DNA from: Papilionanthe hookeriana x Papilionanthe teres
Taxonomy: Eukaryota; Streptophyta; Magnoliopsida; Asparagales; Orchidaceae
DNA: 64,000 nt
Direction: 5' to 3'
Assembly: GCA_022702705.1 (NCBI GenBank)
Contig: CM040430.1
Location: forward strand, 13,836,310 to 13,900,309
The notes below the pieces were generated by a model. It did no database searches. It saw nothing but the letters and a program-made list of their open reading frames with translations, and had not been told where the DNA came from. Positions 20,399 through 33,400 of the stretch are shown here, piece by piece; the stretch's first letter is position 1, and every line of letters begins with the position of its first letter. The position numbers and the translations under genes were made by a program.

Positions 20399-22771
20399 TG
20401 TTGACCTCATTTTTGATGAGGTCTTCTCTCCTTCCTTTTAGTGCTTAGGATCTAGCCTTATGTTTTTCCTTTGACTATCCTAGAGGATTAGAATTGGGAC
20501 CCACCACTTAGAAATTCGAACCACTTCTTAACTCCCTGCAAACTCCATAAACTTGATTGTAGACCCCTAATCACCTAGAGGGTTGAAATCAAATGTGGAA
20601 GTTTAAAGGATGAGTTCCTATAGGATTCTTTGGCCTTAGGACTGCCCTGGGTGGCCTGGTCTGGTGAAGGGGGCAGACTTACACACACACTACACCTATA
20701 CACTACACTTTCACATACCTCTTGAAACTACCCCCATACCCAATTTAACCTCATGGCTCATGAAGGTGATTCACATGGATGGTCCTTAACCCCTAAGCCC
20801 TTGCTAAGAGGGTTAGGAACAACATAGTGGATGCCTCAAATGAGTCCCTTCATGGCTCATGTGGGCTTGATATGGCTTCATGGCTCAACCAAAATGATTC
20901 CATTTCACTTACATTTACCCAATCTTCAATTTTCCAAATTTTCAATTTTTGACCCCGGGACCCTACACTCGCCTAACTTACCCAAAACCCTTGAAATTAC
21001 CCAAATTTTCCAAAATCCTCCAAATCACCCAAAATTCCTCAAAACCAATCCCAAATATTCCCACATTACTCAAATTGGTCATCCATGCCCAAAAATATCA
21101 AAAATTCCAAAAATACCTCCCAATACCCTCCAAATACCCAAAATACCCCTCTTAGCCAAAAAATCCAAAAATTCAAAAACTTCCCAGAAAATTCCAGAAA
21201 ATCTCAAATATTCCTAATTTCATTTTGTTCAACTACACCATGGGCCAATTTTGTCAATTTACCCCACTTTTATCAAAACCCCCAATTTGACCCATTTTAA
21301 CCCAAAATGAACCCAATGTCAAACCAAACCTACCCAATTGACCCAAATTCTGGTCCAATTCAATTCTAAACTTCAACTCAACATCCCCAACACCAATCTA
21401 GACCAAATTCAAGCCCAATTTGATTGGCATTGGGATCCAATTTCACTTTTGGCCTTAAAGCCCAATTTGGACCCATGACCCAAACCTAGCCCAAACCAAA
21501 CCAATTTAACTCCAATTAATCCCAAATCTTTTCTAAACCTTATCTAACATCCCCAAAAACAAAACACTAACATGATTTGCCCAAAATTTGAATCTAAACC
21601 CCACTCAAATTCAACCCAAAACCAAAAGGCCCAATTTTGACCAAAATCCAACCCTAACCCAAATGAGCCCAAATCCCAAAATCAAAACCCAACCAAAGCC
21701 AAAACCTCTTTGAAACACTCCCAAAAACATTTCCCAACATTTATTTTACATCAATTTCAACTCTCGCCCAACATTGGCCCAAGTTAGCCCAATTTGACCT
21801 ACATTGGCCCACTTACCAAATAAACCCAAATTCAAACCAATTCAAGTCCAAATCACACCAAATTGACTCCAAACCACTCATGACACATCCCTAAACCAAA
21901 CTCAACAATTATTTGGCCCAACCTCTTTATAAAATTCCCATCCATAAATTCATTTTTAAACTTAAAGGCCCATTCCTTAAACCATTTTAAAAGCCCATCT
22001 TTTACCACATCCAAAGGCCCAAAATTGGTCCCAAAGCCCATATGACATTTCCCCTCATCATACTTTCAATTAAACTCAATACCTAAGTCCTAAATTCATC
22101 ATTGGATTATTCCAAAATTAAACCTCATGACAACTCTCACCAAAATGCCAAAAGTCACAAAACCCATTTTCATGAAATTGACTAAACTTTTCCCTAAGCC
22201 ACATGGAGCCATGCATGAGCCATTCACAAGCCATAGGAAGCCATGAAAGTTTGGCATGTGACCATACCATTAATGGTAAAAGGAGGGGCTCCTTTCCTAA
22301 CCTTTCATTAAGCCTTTTTAACCTTATCCATGACACACACTATACCATGTTTAGCCACCTCATCATGGATAGAGACCACACCATCCTCCCTTGGTTGACC
22401 CAACTGATCCTCTCAGCCCAAAATCAGGCCATGGGAAGGTGCACCCAACCCAAACCAATGGGTTGACCAAATTGAAGCCAAAATGACCCCTCCCCCATTC
22501 CATTTTAATTCAGCCACTTTACACATGGCAATGGCCAATTGATTGCACAAACCTCTAACCCTGACCCACCTGACCTTGAGGGTGACCCATGCCTGGTCGG
22601 CCAGCCACCACAGCAGCCGGAAACCACCAAGCCGAGAGCTCACATGTGAGCCCAAACTTGGAATTCTCACCTGCTGAGCTGCCCCATGCCCAATGGCCAT
22701 TGTAGCTGTTCTTCTCTTGCCAAGAGCGGTCGATCCGACCCTCGACTCCCCCGGAGGCCCTCCAGCCTCTC

Positions 22772-22783
22772 CTATTTAAACCC
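22772..22783 (+). promoter_or_regulatory. TATA box of LTR1
   Basis: CTATTTAAACCC in a C/T-rich setting, kept in LTR2 (43270-43281) and in the diverged inverted LTR3 (56103-56114). It is the strongest core-promoter candidate of this LTR, and would start the transcript about 2.4 kb into the LTR. Confidence 0.65.
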
Positions 22784-25402
22784 CTCACCCTCTCGGCCAA
22801 AGGAGGTGTTGAACCAGACCATACCAAAACTTTGCCAAAATCATTCCAGATCACTCTCCACACATAGAGCACTTGATCCCCACTGAATTCCAGCCCCAAT
22901 TCCCTCCAGCTGAGCTCAATTTTGAGCTCAAACTTTAGCCCAAAACCAGGACACTTCTTCACAGCTGAGCCAATCCCAAATTGATTGGTCCTACACCTTC
23001 ACTGGACCAAGAGGAGAAGTTTCCCATTGAAAGCCCCATCTCCGAAGCCACCCGGTTGCTCCGACCTCCAAACTTTGTGATCGGCTGTGGTGACTTTCAT
23101 AGCTAGACAATTCACCAGGCCAAGGGACCTCATCTGGAGCTTACTTGGACCCAATCGAAGGTGACACAACTCTCAGATCGAAGCTTCACTTCTCTGAGCA
23201 AAGGTATGGACTCCCTCTTCTTCCCGAGCTTCCAGAGATTCTCATTTTAATTTGAGTCAATTTAAATGCATGTTCACCGTATGGATGTGTTCGTCTCTTC
23301 AAGACGAATCCATAGAGCATAAGAACACGAAAATCCGTTGAGAATCGAGAGAGTTCTTAGGGTTAGAGTGTGGACGGTCACGGGATCGCACCAGCCGTAG
23401 ACGATGAACAGAACCGTCGGATCGCGCGTGTATTGGGTGGACGGCTTGGATTGCGTCGGACCGGCGGATGGTACGTGAACCGCGGGGCCCCGGACAGCTC
23501 GAGTCGGATGGCGGCGCCGAACCGGGGAGCGACGCGTGTCGATTCGGAGCCACCGAGGTCGAGTCGGCGCCGCGTGGATAAGTAGATAAATAGGGTATTT
23601 TCCGATTTATTTAAATCCCGAACTTCAAAAATCCATATCTTTGTGTAGAAAAATCACAAAAATAAAATAAAAATACCCTCTTGCTCGGTGAACGAGAGGA
23701 GAATAATGTGGAAAAGAAATTAATTAATTTTGTCCAAGTACTTTATTTTTAATTAATTATTTACTCCCTGCATTGTTTTAATTCTCCATGCATTCATACA
23801 ATTCACCATGGCATGAGACCATAGGGCTTTTGAAGCCTCCGAACTTGGAAACATTCCCTGAATTTTCCAAGGTCAGAGGCCATCTCTGTGAAAAGTTATT
23901 GATTTTTCAAATATATGTTGCTGTTTTGAGTATTTTAATTCCAAAAATTAGCATGTTGTGAAATAAATTCTAGGAAAATTTGGTGATGTTCCTTATGACC
24001 AGAGAACCCTAGGAAAAATGGGACTTGAGTTAATTCACTCAGATTAACCCTAATTGGCCTAAATACCCAAAATTGAACTTTAATTAATTAGAGTTAACCA
24101 TAGATCAAATTGACTTGAAATCAATTCTCCACTGACCTTTCGGATCAGAGGAATCCACCATAAAAATTTCAAGTCAATTGGACTTGGTTAGCCTCTACTA
24201 AATGGGTTGATTAAGCCATTTAGCCAATTTAAACTTTGAAAATTCATAACTTTCAAAATACTTTTCAAAAATTCACCAAATTGGTTTTGGAGCCTCTCTG
24301 ATATTAGGGAATTTAAGAAAATTAAAATTGCAATTTTCTAAAAAGTTGATTTTTTATCATTATTTTAATATTTTAATAATTAAAAAATAATAAAAATTAC
24401 AAAAAATAGCAAAATTCACCAAAATGTCACATTTTGAATTCTAACTACTTAGGAACAAACCCCATATTTTTCTTATGTCTCTAGGTTGAGATATTAAATT
24501 TTAAAGCCTTGGGGTAATTTTTAAAATTAAAAAATACATTTTCTAGCATTTCCACTAAAATAATTCCAATAAATTAAGGAAAAATTAGAAAATTGTAAAA
24601 TTTGGTTCTTTGGAATCCTTGATATCAGAGAGAATTTTAGAAATTATAAAATTCATTTTTTAACTTATATTCTATTTTTAAATTAATTAATACTCCAGAA
24701 ATTAAAATAATTTTAATAAATAAAATATAATTCAAAAAATCACAAAAATTGGTCCAAGTGGTCCTCTGGTCATTAGGAATGTCCCATAATTTTCTTAAGG
24801 ACAGAAACTTTCCCTTGGTCATATTATTAAATTTTCCTTGAAAATCCTTATTTTCCACCAAAAATAATTACATAAATAAATTAAATACAGAAAAATCACA
24901 TTTTCTCCTCTAATGTCTTCATTGACATATGAGTAAAGCCACATAAAAATTTCAATTTCATCTGAGCTCAATTTAGTGAGTTATGAGATTATTAAGCTTG
25001 AAGGGCAAAATGGTAATTAAAATTTTAACCCTTAATCAAAACTTTAGGCTTAATAAAATGAAAAGGTAAAATATTTGATCTTAATCTGATTTGGATGATT
25101 GAAATTTAAATAATTAAAGGGTAGAAACCTATTAAACAATTCAAAAAAAATAATTAAAATAAACCTTAATAAAATAATTACTTAAATTTTGGAAGAATAA
25201 TAAAATTGGAATTATTAAAATAGGGATATTATTAGGAAGAGATTTGTTCTTTAATTTAAGAATCCCTAAATTAATCATTTCAATAATATTTAATCCCTAA
25301 TTAAAATGATAATCCAATCTTAAAATTTAAAATGTTAAAAGACTTAATCATTAAATTAAATTAAAGTTAAATTATCTAAAGAAAATCCCTTTAAAATAAA
25401 AT

Positions 25403-25790
25403 GTTAAATTAAATTAAATTAAATTAAATTAAATTAAAACCACATTAAATTAAATTAAATTAAATTAAATTAAATTAAATTAAATTATATTATATTAAAT
25501 TAAATTAAATTAAATTAAATCAAATTAAATTAAATTAAAATTAAATCATATTAACTTAAATTAAATTAAATTAAATTAAACTAAATTAAATTAAATTAAA
25601 TTAAATTAAATTAAAATTTAATTAAATAAAATTAAATTAAATTAAATTAAATTAAAACTAAATCAAAATTAAATTAAATCAAATTGAATTAATTTAAGCT
25701 AAAGCATATCATATTAAATTAACTTAAATTAAATTAAATTAAACTAAACCACATTAATTTAAGTTAAGTTAAATTAAATTAAATTAAATA
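25403..25790. repeat. AAATT microsatellite in LTR1
   Basis: Nearly continuous AAATT/TTAAA pentamers over about 390 bp with a few substitutions. It is shorter in LTR2 (45904-46259) and more broken, as its complement, in LTR3 (53251-53408). Confidence 0.9.
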
Positions 25791-27926
25791 TAACATAACC
25801 TAAGACATGAAGAATTCAAAATAAATCTAAAATAACTTGAACACTATTCCAAACTTAAATCATTAATTTGAACTTAAATTTGAATCACAAAATCATTAAA
25901 TATCATTTTGCCCTTAGGAGCTTTTACTATTATAACTCCTAAATGGAATATCAAATGAAATGTCACTTCACTCATAAGGATATTCAAACATCCTAATTCA
26001 TCGAGCAAGAAATAAAACTTAACTTAAACACCACGGCTAATTAATTCACACTGCACGATAAATTTATTTGGACTTAGGACAATTCCCGAAATATTGAAAA
26101 GATGTTTAAGATTCGTCTTAAACACTTCCTCAATATGATGGAACGTCCTTAAGAACAAATTGAGCTTAGTTGTTCTTTGGTGAAGAAAATCATCCTTAAA
26201 AACCAAAAATTGAAGACACTAGACGTCATAGGAATGACTAGCGTATAGGATTAGGATTTTGGTAGAAAACCATAACCCTTCCCTTAGCTTTACCTGAGAA
26301 ATTGCTATAAATGCTTAAATGCTCTAAATTGTATTTTAAGTGCGGCTTGGGATGACGGGAAGACCCTCAGGGTATGCTTTTATTTTGTTGCAATTTATCT
26401 TACTGCAATTCATTTATTCGTGTTGCACTTTACCTTTCTTGCATGATAAACAACAGTTGCATGAAAACCTACACCTTTAGGACAGAAGCTAAAACTGAAA
26501 CCCATAACTAAATTAAAAGACACTACAAGATAAAATTCACCGCCACAACATTCAAAATATAAAACAACTCAAAATTTAATCACAAACAAGAACAACAAAA
26601 CTACAACTACAACTAAATTAAAACGTCTCATTGAATGATCGGGAATACCTCGGATGATGTAACCCACGTGTTGCTAACGGGATTTCCCACGGTCTAAATG
26701 AAAGTGCGGAACTCATTTAGTTGAGTTTAGCAAATTCATACGGACTAAGTGAATTCGATGAAAATAACGGTGTCGGGATGACGGAACCGTGGGATCTTAA
26801 TCGGTTCGTTTAATCGACTCTAAGACTCGTTTTAATTAAAACATTAAAGACACATGGAAATTAAGACTTTCTCTAAAACCAAACACTTCCCTCATCTCTT
26901 GATTTATCACCTTCTACAACTAAACCTCTGCGACAACAAGGAGCTCGGAGCATGGTGGGCGGCACGGCCATCGTCATCGATGAAACCCGAGTCTACTTCA
27001 GCAAAACTTTCTTAGAATTAAATAACCAAGCCATAGGACTTCGAGGTAGTTTGCACGGTGCAACATAAATCCTCGACTCTTCGTTAGGCATTTGCATGAT
27101 CATGTCATGTAAATTAAGCCCTAATCGGTCTTAGGACTCCGAGGTAGTCGTCCGATACGACATAAACCCTCACATCTTCGAAGTTTATTTGTATGATTTT
27201 ATCATACAAATATAAGTCCTAACTAATTAAAATTGGCGAGATCAAAATACTAAATAAACATTAGGGCTTTCCTAAATCCAAGCCAAACAATAGGATAGTC
27301 GGGAAATTACCGAAGTTCGCTTCGAATCTGTGATTTCTCCTACCTTTCTTCCTTTGAATTCCCAAAACAAAATGTTCCAAACTTGATCCATTTCCTATTG
27401 AAATTCTAAAATTCAATCCATTGAAAACTTAAACTTTGAAATTCTTGAGAGCGGAACTACGATTATTATCGAGAGTTTTCTTAGGTGATTCCCGTCACTT
27501 AAGATGTAATTAAGCTATAGGGGCTTGCCCTTATAGGGAATTTTAAGAACCAGGGTAATATAAACCACTGTTTAATGTTTTCATATTAAACGGGGAATTT
27601 GTCGGCTTATAAAATTGGTTCGCGGATCGAACGGATGTCACAAACTTCTCTAGTTTATTTAATCGAGCCTCATTATCGAGCGATTGTGTCTATTCTTCGG
27701 GATAGATACACGGTTTGTAGTGCGGCGCTCGTTTATATAAACTATTCGGGATGTGAGATTAGTTTGATTTCATATCTTAAAATTTTCAAATTCAAAATTA
27801 TTTTCAAAATCAAATACTACTTTTCAAATTATTTATTTAAATTAAATTAAAATTCGCCGACAATTTACGTAGGCGACCCCCTTTCCCAAATAAAACACCA
27901 TAACTCAAAAATAAGCCGTACAATTT

Positions 27927-27946
27927 ACGGCGACTCCGTCGAGGAC
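27927..27946 (+). other. Primer binding site of B
   Basis: ACGGCGACTCCGTCGAGGAC, four bases after LTR1. It resembles the GGCGACTC-type sites of Tat/Ogre elements, usually assigned to a tRNA-Arg primer. I cannot confirm the tRNA without a database. Confidence 0.7.
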
Positions 27947-28440
27947 GATTCCTCTCTCCATTTTTAATCGAATAGTTACTGCTTTCAAAAATCGGTAGTG
28001 TATTCATGTCCACTAATGGATCAAACTACCCTTCTTTCCAGTTGGAATACTATGTTCATTTCTACCTTGAACGAATATAGCCAACATTCTCTCGGATTTA
28101 GGAGCCACTTGTTTAGACACCCCTAAACGAGAGGTTCAGATATCCTTTTACCTCATTTCGAGGTGGGGTGGACCCTGATAGGTGTTAGTTTAGGAGTGAT
28201 CCTTCGAGTCGAGAAGTCTTGCATAAGACTTTCTTTCCCTTTCCAACTACGAATCGAATTCGATTACCTTCTCTACACCTTCGAACATTCCGTTCTAAAT
28301 AAACAAACCCTATAATGAATGACTCTTTTAACAAATATACATGAACGAGAATGTGTTCGGACTCTTTTTGTTTCCTTTCTTTTCGTCCTGATGAGAAGAA
28401 GCATAACTTGGGACTGACAATCAGAATCTACCTTGCAGAA
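27947..28440 (+). other. Leader between PBS and ORF1 of B
   Basis: About 500 bp with no convincing gene. It would be the untranslated leader of the genomic RNA, with possible packaging signals that I cannot identify. Confidence 0.5.
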
Positions 28441-29302
28441 ATGGAAGCCCCAAAGCTGATTTTCTCCTTCACCGATGGACTAGACCTCGCCGTTTACAAG
28501 GATGAGTTGCCGACAATGGGATCATCCGGTTTGGACAAGGATTTGAGAACACAAATGTCGAAGATCGGCGACGTTACTCTCTTCGCACCGATGGACAAAG
28601 TGTCGAAGCGAGAAACCCATGATTGAGTTCGACCTTAAATCAACTCGAGAATTTCCTCCTCTGCAAAGGGTTCCAGTCGAGAGGAGTACCGCTGTCCATA
28701 GAAGGACCGTTATCTCTACCCCCATCGGTCTAGTCGTCTGCGCACCTACCCCGGCTCCCGCCAGCGAAGGGGAAGGAAGTTCGAATTTGTAACGAGCATG
28801 TTACGGTGGAGGGTACGGATTTCCGTGCGAGACCTTCTATTTTTGAAATTGGGTCCGGCTCGAGGGTTCCACCCTAACACGGACTCGGAGGAGAAACGAG
28901 AGGCGGGAAGATTGCCGGGAAGGCCGGAGCTGCTGAAGTCGCTTTCTTAGAAGAAATCCACGAGTACACACCACTACTGAATACATACCATTGTCCGAGT
29001 ATACACCCCTTTTGGAAGGAAGTAGATTCCATCCCCTTTCCGCCGCGGTGACGAGGAAAATGTCCGCGGGATTGCCTCTACATTACCTCGGCCCGCATAC
29101 TATAGTGACAACGGAAAGAAAAGGGCTAGGGTTGCACCACTTGCCCGACTACGGACTTGTGATTGAAAAGTTAGCGAAGAAGGAAAGATGCCTCGTATCG
29201 GAAATTTTAAGAAGGATAGGGCGGGTGCCGGCCAAATCCCGTCTTGGGCCGCGAGTAGAATGCTCGCTATCATCTGCTGAGAAGAGCCTAATAAGAAGAT
29301 GA
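28441..29302 (+). pseudogene. ORF1 region of B, upstream of gag, function unknown
   Basis: The first frame has an ATG at 28441 (MEAPKLIFSFTDGLDLAVY), about 60 codons to 28626; a frame open from 28351 includes it. A second frame at 28991-29302 continues with HHLPDYGLVIEKLAKKERCLVSEI. The two are probably one broken gene. Ogre-type elements have an extra ORF before gag, so the position fits, but I do not recognise the protein and see no domain. TTGCAG just before the ATG at 28441 resembles a 3' splice site. Confidence 0.45.
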
Positions 29303-29587
29303 AGGCTAGTCCATTGTTGTTGTTTCAGGTTTACAGATCAGGGAGGATACCACCTTCCAGCATTCACCTGACAGACCATCCGGTCCTAGGCCCTCTGCTG
29401 CTAGAAGGATGGTATGGCGTCCCACTACCGGCCAATTAAGGCCGAAGCAACAGCCTGAGAAGGAAAGTCTCTTCAGGAGACTTGAATCCGAAGAAAGTGC
29501 TACTGCAGTAAAGGAGACTCATGAGAAGGAAACCAGACGGTTATCACATGACAAGCTGCAAGGATGTACGAGAAAGACCTTTAGAAG

Positions 29588-31331
29588 ATGCTTATGGAAA
29601 AGTTAAGGACTGATATTCGACGATTAGCAAGGGAGAGAGAAGAGAAATTCGGAGATGAAATTGACTCGTCAGAGTTCATGGATGATGAGTATGCAGAAAT
29701 TAACATGGTTGAAACACGAGCTTCGTCGGCCTCACAAGGTGCTCCTGCGGCGCGAAAGAGAGGAGCGGAAGTAATGAGAAGGCGGCTTCAAGAGAAGATG
29801 ATACGATTGCCCGAATGGCAAAAGGATGGAAGAGATGGGCTGTAGCCCTAGCCACTCTCCGAGTCGGAGTTCGACCCCAAAGAGAAACACCCCGGAAGTT
29901 ATTCACATTGTAGATGGAGGAAAGGAGATTACATCCGTCAACGGGGATGATCGATTAAAGAAGGATGCAACACGAAAGCATGATTCCGGAAAAGGATATT
30001 AAGAGCTTGGTGGAACGGCGAGTGCGAGAAGCCTTGGCACAATCAAAGAGCGGGACATCCATTCGGACGGGTAGACCTTACCACGAAGAATTCGATCGTC
30101 ATCCAATATCCGAAAGGCTTTGTACCACCTCACGTTCAAGACCTTTGATGGAACAGGAAATCCTCGGCAGCATGTTGCACATTTTCGTGCCAGTTGTTGC
30201 AATGTCGGCGGAAGTGATGCTTTACTCTTCCGACAATTTGTCAGCAGCCTGTCAGGGATTGCTTTTGATTGGTATGCGGAATTACCAAACGGTTCGGTGA
30301 AGACATTTTCAGAATTAGAAAACCTCTTCATCGAGCGATTTGCGGAGCTCGGCACCACATCACTATAGGTGATTTAGTGGTAGAGAAACAGAAGCCGAAC
30401 GAAACTTTGGTGGACTACATACATCGATGGAGGAATCTAAGTATGAAGTGTGAGCCACAGTTACAAGAACAGCATGCAGTCGGTATTTTACTAAAAAGCA
30501 TCCATGGCCCGATAGCACTTCTCCTCGAGGATTTACTATTAAGACTTTCGAGAAGTTGTTAAGCGAGGCCGGAAGCTTGCAAGAGGAGGCGAAGCAATTA
30601 AGTTTCACCGATAAAACGAGACAAACGAAGCCGTGAAAACTTTTGAAAAGAAGTACGGGATCGTCGCGGCGGTCGATAAAGGCGAGCAACCGATACAAAT
30701 ATCGTCGAACGACCGCGACAACCTCAACGGAATTACCGGCAACCCCGGCCCGGTTATCGGCCATCTCGACGGTATGAACAACCGCCTCGTCCACGACGTA
30801 CGTTAAGGGAACTTACGAGCGAGGAGTATCCGTTCGAGAATGAGGCGATGCTGAAAATGTTCCGCGATCGATGAAGACTCCGGATTTCCAGCTGCCGAGC
30901 CTAAAAGACCGGAAGAAGTCGACAATAAAGGAGATCCCGACTTTTGCCCTTACCACCGGATGCTTGGACACAAGATAGAAGATTGTATTACCTTGAAAAG
31001 TTGGCTCGACGACAATCTTCGAAAAGGGAATATAACGATCCCGAAGGAATACATGAAGGAACCCCGGAAAGGAGGTTCCGTCGATGTTATCTCAGCGGAT
31101 CTCATTGTTCCGATAGATCCCTATGCGGCTGATGATGGATGGACTACCGCTTGGACGAAGTCTTCGAAGAAGATTTTGGATCGCATCCAAACCACTTCGG
31201 TGCGAGCCTCGATTCGGAGTTCGAAAGCGCATCGAGTCGGCGCTATCACTTGCGATAGAAGAACCGCCTCGACAAGAGATGAGTCGAAGAAAAGAAGAAA
31301 ATTGACGAAGAAGAAAGACCGAGGCACCTAA
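29588..31331 (+). pseudogene. B gag
   Basis: Pieces in several frames. A basic/acidic N-terminal part (29588-29845) is followed by a helical segment before the capsid (EKDIKSLVERRVREALAQ, 29990-30045). The capsid-like core has FKTFDGTGNPRQHVAHF, FRQFVSSLSGIAFDWY and FSELENLFIERFAEL (30120-30368), then EKQKPNETLVDYIHRW and WRNLSMKC (30385-30450). A zinc-knuckle-like CPYHRMLGHKIEDC lies at 30945-30986. These match the usual Tat gag order. Frameshifts lie near 30115, 30360 and 30560 and beyond. Gag forms the particle that packages the RNA. Confidence 0.82.
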
Positions 31332-32130
31332 GGCTAGGCTAGGGGTTGCTTATCCTAGGATAGTTGTTTCGATTCGGGGAGAAATCCCTCGAACCTCTGA
31401 CTCTGTATGATTATCTGCTCACTCCGGTGGGATCTTATAATAATGAGGGTTATGGCGTTGGCTACGTTTTGACTGTTTCTAATGATTACGTAACTAGCGA
31501 CAATCAACCTAATCCGGACGTCGATCCCGATACAAATGACAATTCTCAAATCATACACAATCTCGACGATCACGATGATGAAGAAGACATCCACCAGGGA
31601 GGCTACGAGAGTTCGACAAGCAACGAATCTATTTGCGAGTTTCGAGGAGCTCCAATCACAATAGAGTTAGAGCCTTCGGACTCCGAAGCTAATCTCGAAG
31701 AACTTGTCATTCCAATTCGGAAGGAGACACCAACAAACTCGATGCTAAATTCGAAGAAATCACGAAGTCAACTTAAGAAGTGGAAGAATTCGCCTCCGAG
31801 AATGGGTCCAAAGGACAAAGGAAAGCGGTGGTTGTTCGGGAAGAACCAACCCCGGCAGAAGAAATACCCATTCGGGAGGAAGCCGAGGCAAATGAAAACA
31901 AAGTGGACTACGATGTGCTAGCCCATCTTAGGAAACTACCGACCAAGCGAGCATTTACGACGCTCTCATCTTATCGAAGGAAATGAGAGAAGCTCGATCG
32001 AGGCCTTGCTTGATCCGAGAAATCGCTTAGCTCGAATGGCCGGAGATTCCTTAGATGAGGTTTGCTCGTTAAAGGAACGGCGAGGAGTTACCTTCACGGA
32101 CAATGATCTACTTACTTGGGATGACTAGAC
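31332..32130 (+). pseudogene. B linker between gag and protease
   Basis: The frame at 31364-31921 is acidic (Asp/Glu/Asn-rich), followed in another frame by VDYDVLAHLRKLPTK (about 31905-31950), a segment commonly found before the protease of Tat elements. A further piece (RNRLARMAGDSLDEVC, about 32010-32065) leads to the protease. No enzyme domain is seen. Confidence 0.6.
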
Positions 32131-32520
32131 CACAACCGACCGTTGTACATTTCGATTACAATTAGGAAGTTTACACTCTCCAGAGTATTGGTGGATCCTG
32201 GAGCATCAATCAATATAATGAATCTCCGAAAGCTAGCATACTTGGAAATTGATGCTCGCGAGCTCGAAGCAGACAAAATGTTATTAAGAGGATTCAACCA
32301 GAAAGGAGAAAGAGCCCTCGGGTCAATAACACTGCTAATGAAGACCGGTGACTTAGCAAAGACAACCGCGAAATTTCACATAATTGATTCGAAACGTCGT
32401 TCAACGCTCTACTTGGGCCGACCATGGATACATGAAAACCGGATGGTACCATCATCTCTACATCAATGCATCAAGTACTACGATGGAGGGGAACGAGTGC
32501 ATTAAAGGTGACTTACAACC
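32131..32520 (+). pseudogene. B retropepsin-like protease
   Basis: Active-site motif VLVDPGASINIM (about 32185-32220), a DPGA variant of D-T/S-G-A, followed by LRGFNQKGERALGSI, AKFHIIDSKRRSTLYLGRPW and a VPSSLHQCIKY segment (about 32450-32480). The order and length suit a Ty3/gypsy protease. The frame 32143-32505 is open, but the preceding and following junctions are shifted. Confidence 0.82.
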
Positions 32521-33400
32521 GTTCTCCGTACATGAAATCGGAATCCATGAAGATGCGGCTTATTATGCACCTCCGAAGAAAACAATCTTCTCCGGAGATA
32601 CCATAACAAATGAAGCAAAGGAAATTTGGGACAACGAAGAGCCTGAAATTCTAGTCCAACGATCACTCACCACTCCCTTACGGCGAGATGGTGAAGGTTT
32701 CTCCACAACTCGCATCCGAGGTCGAGGCCGGGGACGAGGTCGTGGCGAGACGCTAGGACGATTGGACGAGAGGAAACCAGCCATCAATGTTGATTGGGAA
32801 GATAGTTCCGAAGAAGAAAAAGAAATCGAACAAGAAACGGCGACAATAAGTCGGAAGAAGCCGCAATTCGAATCCCTCTCGAAGATGAAAGAAACGAAGA
32901 ATATAAATCGATGTACGAGAAGATTAACCACTATGTACATACTATGACCCTGACCCCGATCCATTCTAATAAGATCGAGGGTATGGAGGTCAAAGAGGTA
33001 CGTAGCGGTAGTGCAAAGCCCATCAAATTCTACCGTGGTGCTCCTTCCTCCAAAGCCGAAAATAATGTACAATTTGAAGATGCTACTTCATCGAAATTAA
33101 TGGAATTGCCTTTTGAGTGGTACTCTCCCTGTGTTCAAAATTTAATTCAGCGTGGTTTCTTACCTCGACAATGGACAAAAGGTCGATCACAACATTTTGA
33201 AAATTTATGGAATAACTCCGGTCGTCCACCCAATTCAAAACATGGTCTCGGATTCGGCACAGTAGGATCAGTTGACGACACTGAATTTTGCTTGGTTGTC
33301 ACTGCGAGTCTAATGAAAACTGCATGGAAACTACAGAAGAACTCGAAGATTTACAAATTGGAGACGCTCCACCAGAATTCGAAGAAGAGATCAAATCTAC
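32521..33400 (+). pseudogene. B protease-RT linker
   Basis: Two frames (to 32947, and 32911-33405). It includes an Arg-Gly repeat (RGRGRGRGRG, about 32715-32745), a Glu-rich stretch, and a KHGLGFGTVGS segment (about 33240-33270) that recalls a G-patch core. The G-patch idea is a guess from a few residues. Linkers of this length are usual in Tat elements. Confidence 0.5.

Larger units (their letters stand above)
20399..27922 (+). repeat. 5' LTR of B (7524 bp)
   Basis: From TGTTGACCTC to GCCGTACA. The first 2.4 kb is C/A-rich, with many CCCAA and CCAAAA stretches, and leads to a TATA box at 22772. A CpG-rich patch lies at 23340-23590. A long AT-rich part follows, with an AAATT microsatellite (25403-25790). 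I see no gene in it; the open frames in the C/A-rich and CpG-rich parts are not kept as coding in LTR2 or LTR3. Confidence 0.92.

Noticed and set aside
20831..21300. Open frames rich in Pro, Lys, Asn (up to 128 codons) in LTR1, also in LTR2
   Set aside because: They follow from CCAAAA/CCCAA-rich sequence; ends and frames are not kept between LTR1, LTR2 and LTR3.
22413..22962. Overlapping minus-strand frames of about 95-135 codons in the GC-richer part of LTR1
   Set aside because: They vary in frame and content between LTR copies and overlap the TATA box region; no known domain.
23340..23590. CpG-rich patch in the B LTR as a host gene promoter or exon
   Set aside because: It is part of the LTR in all three copies and has no conserved reading frame.
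32563..33072. 169-codon minus-strand frame with an Arg-Pro run
   Set aside because: Antisense of the Arg-Gly stretch in the protease-RT linker.
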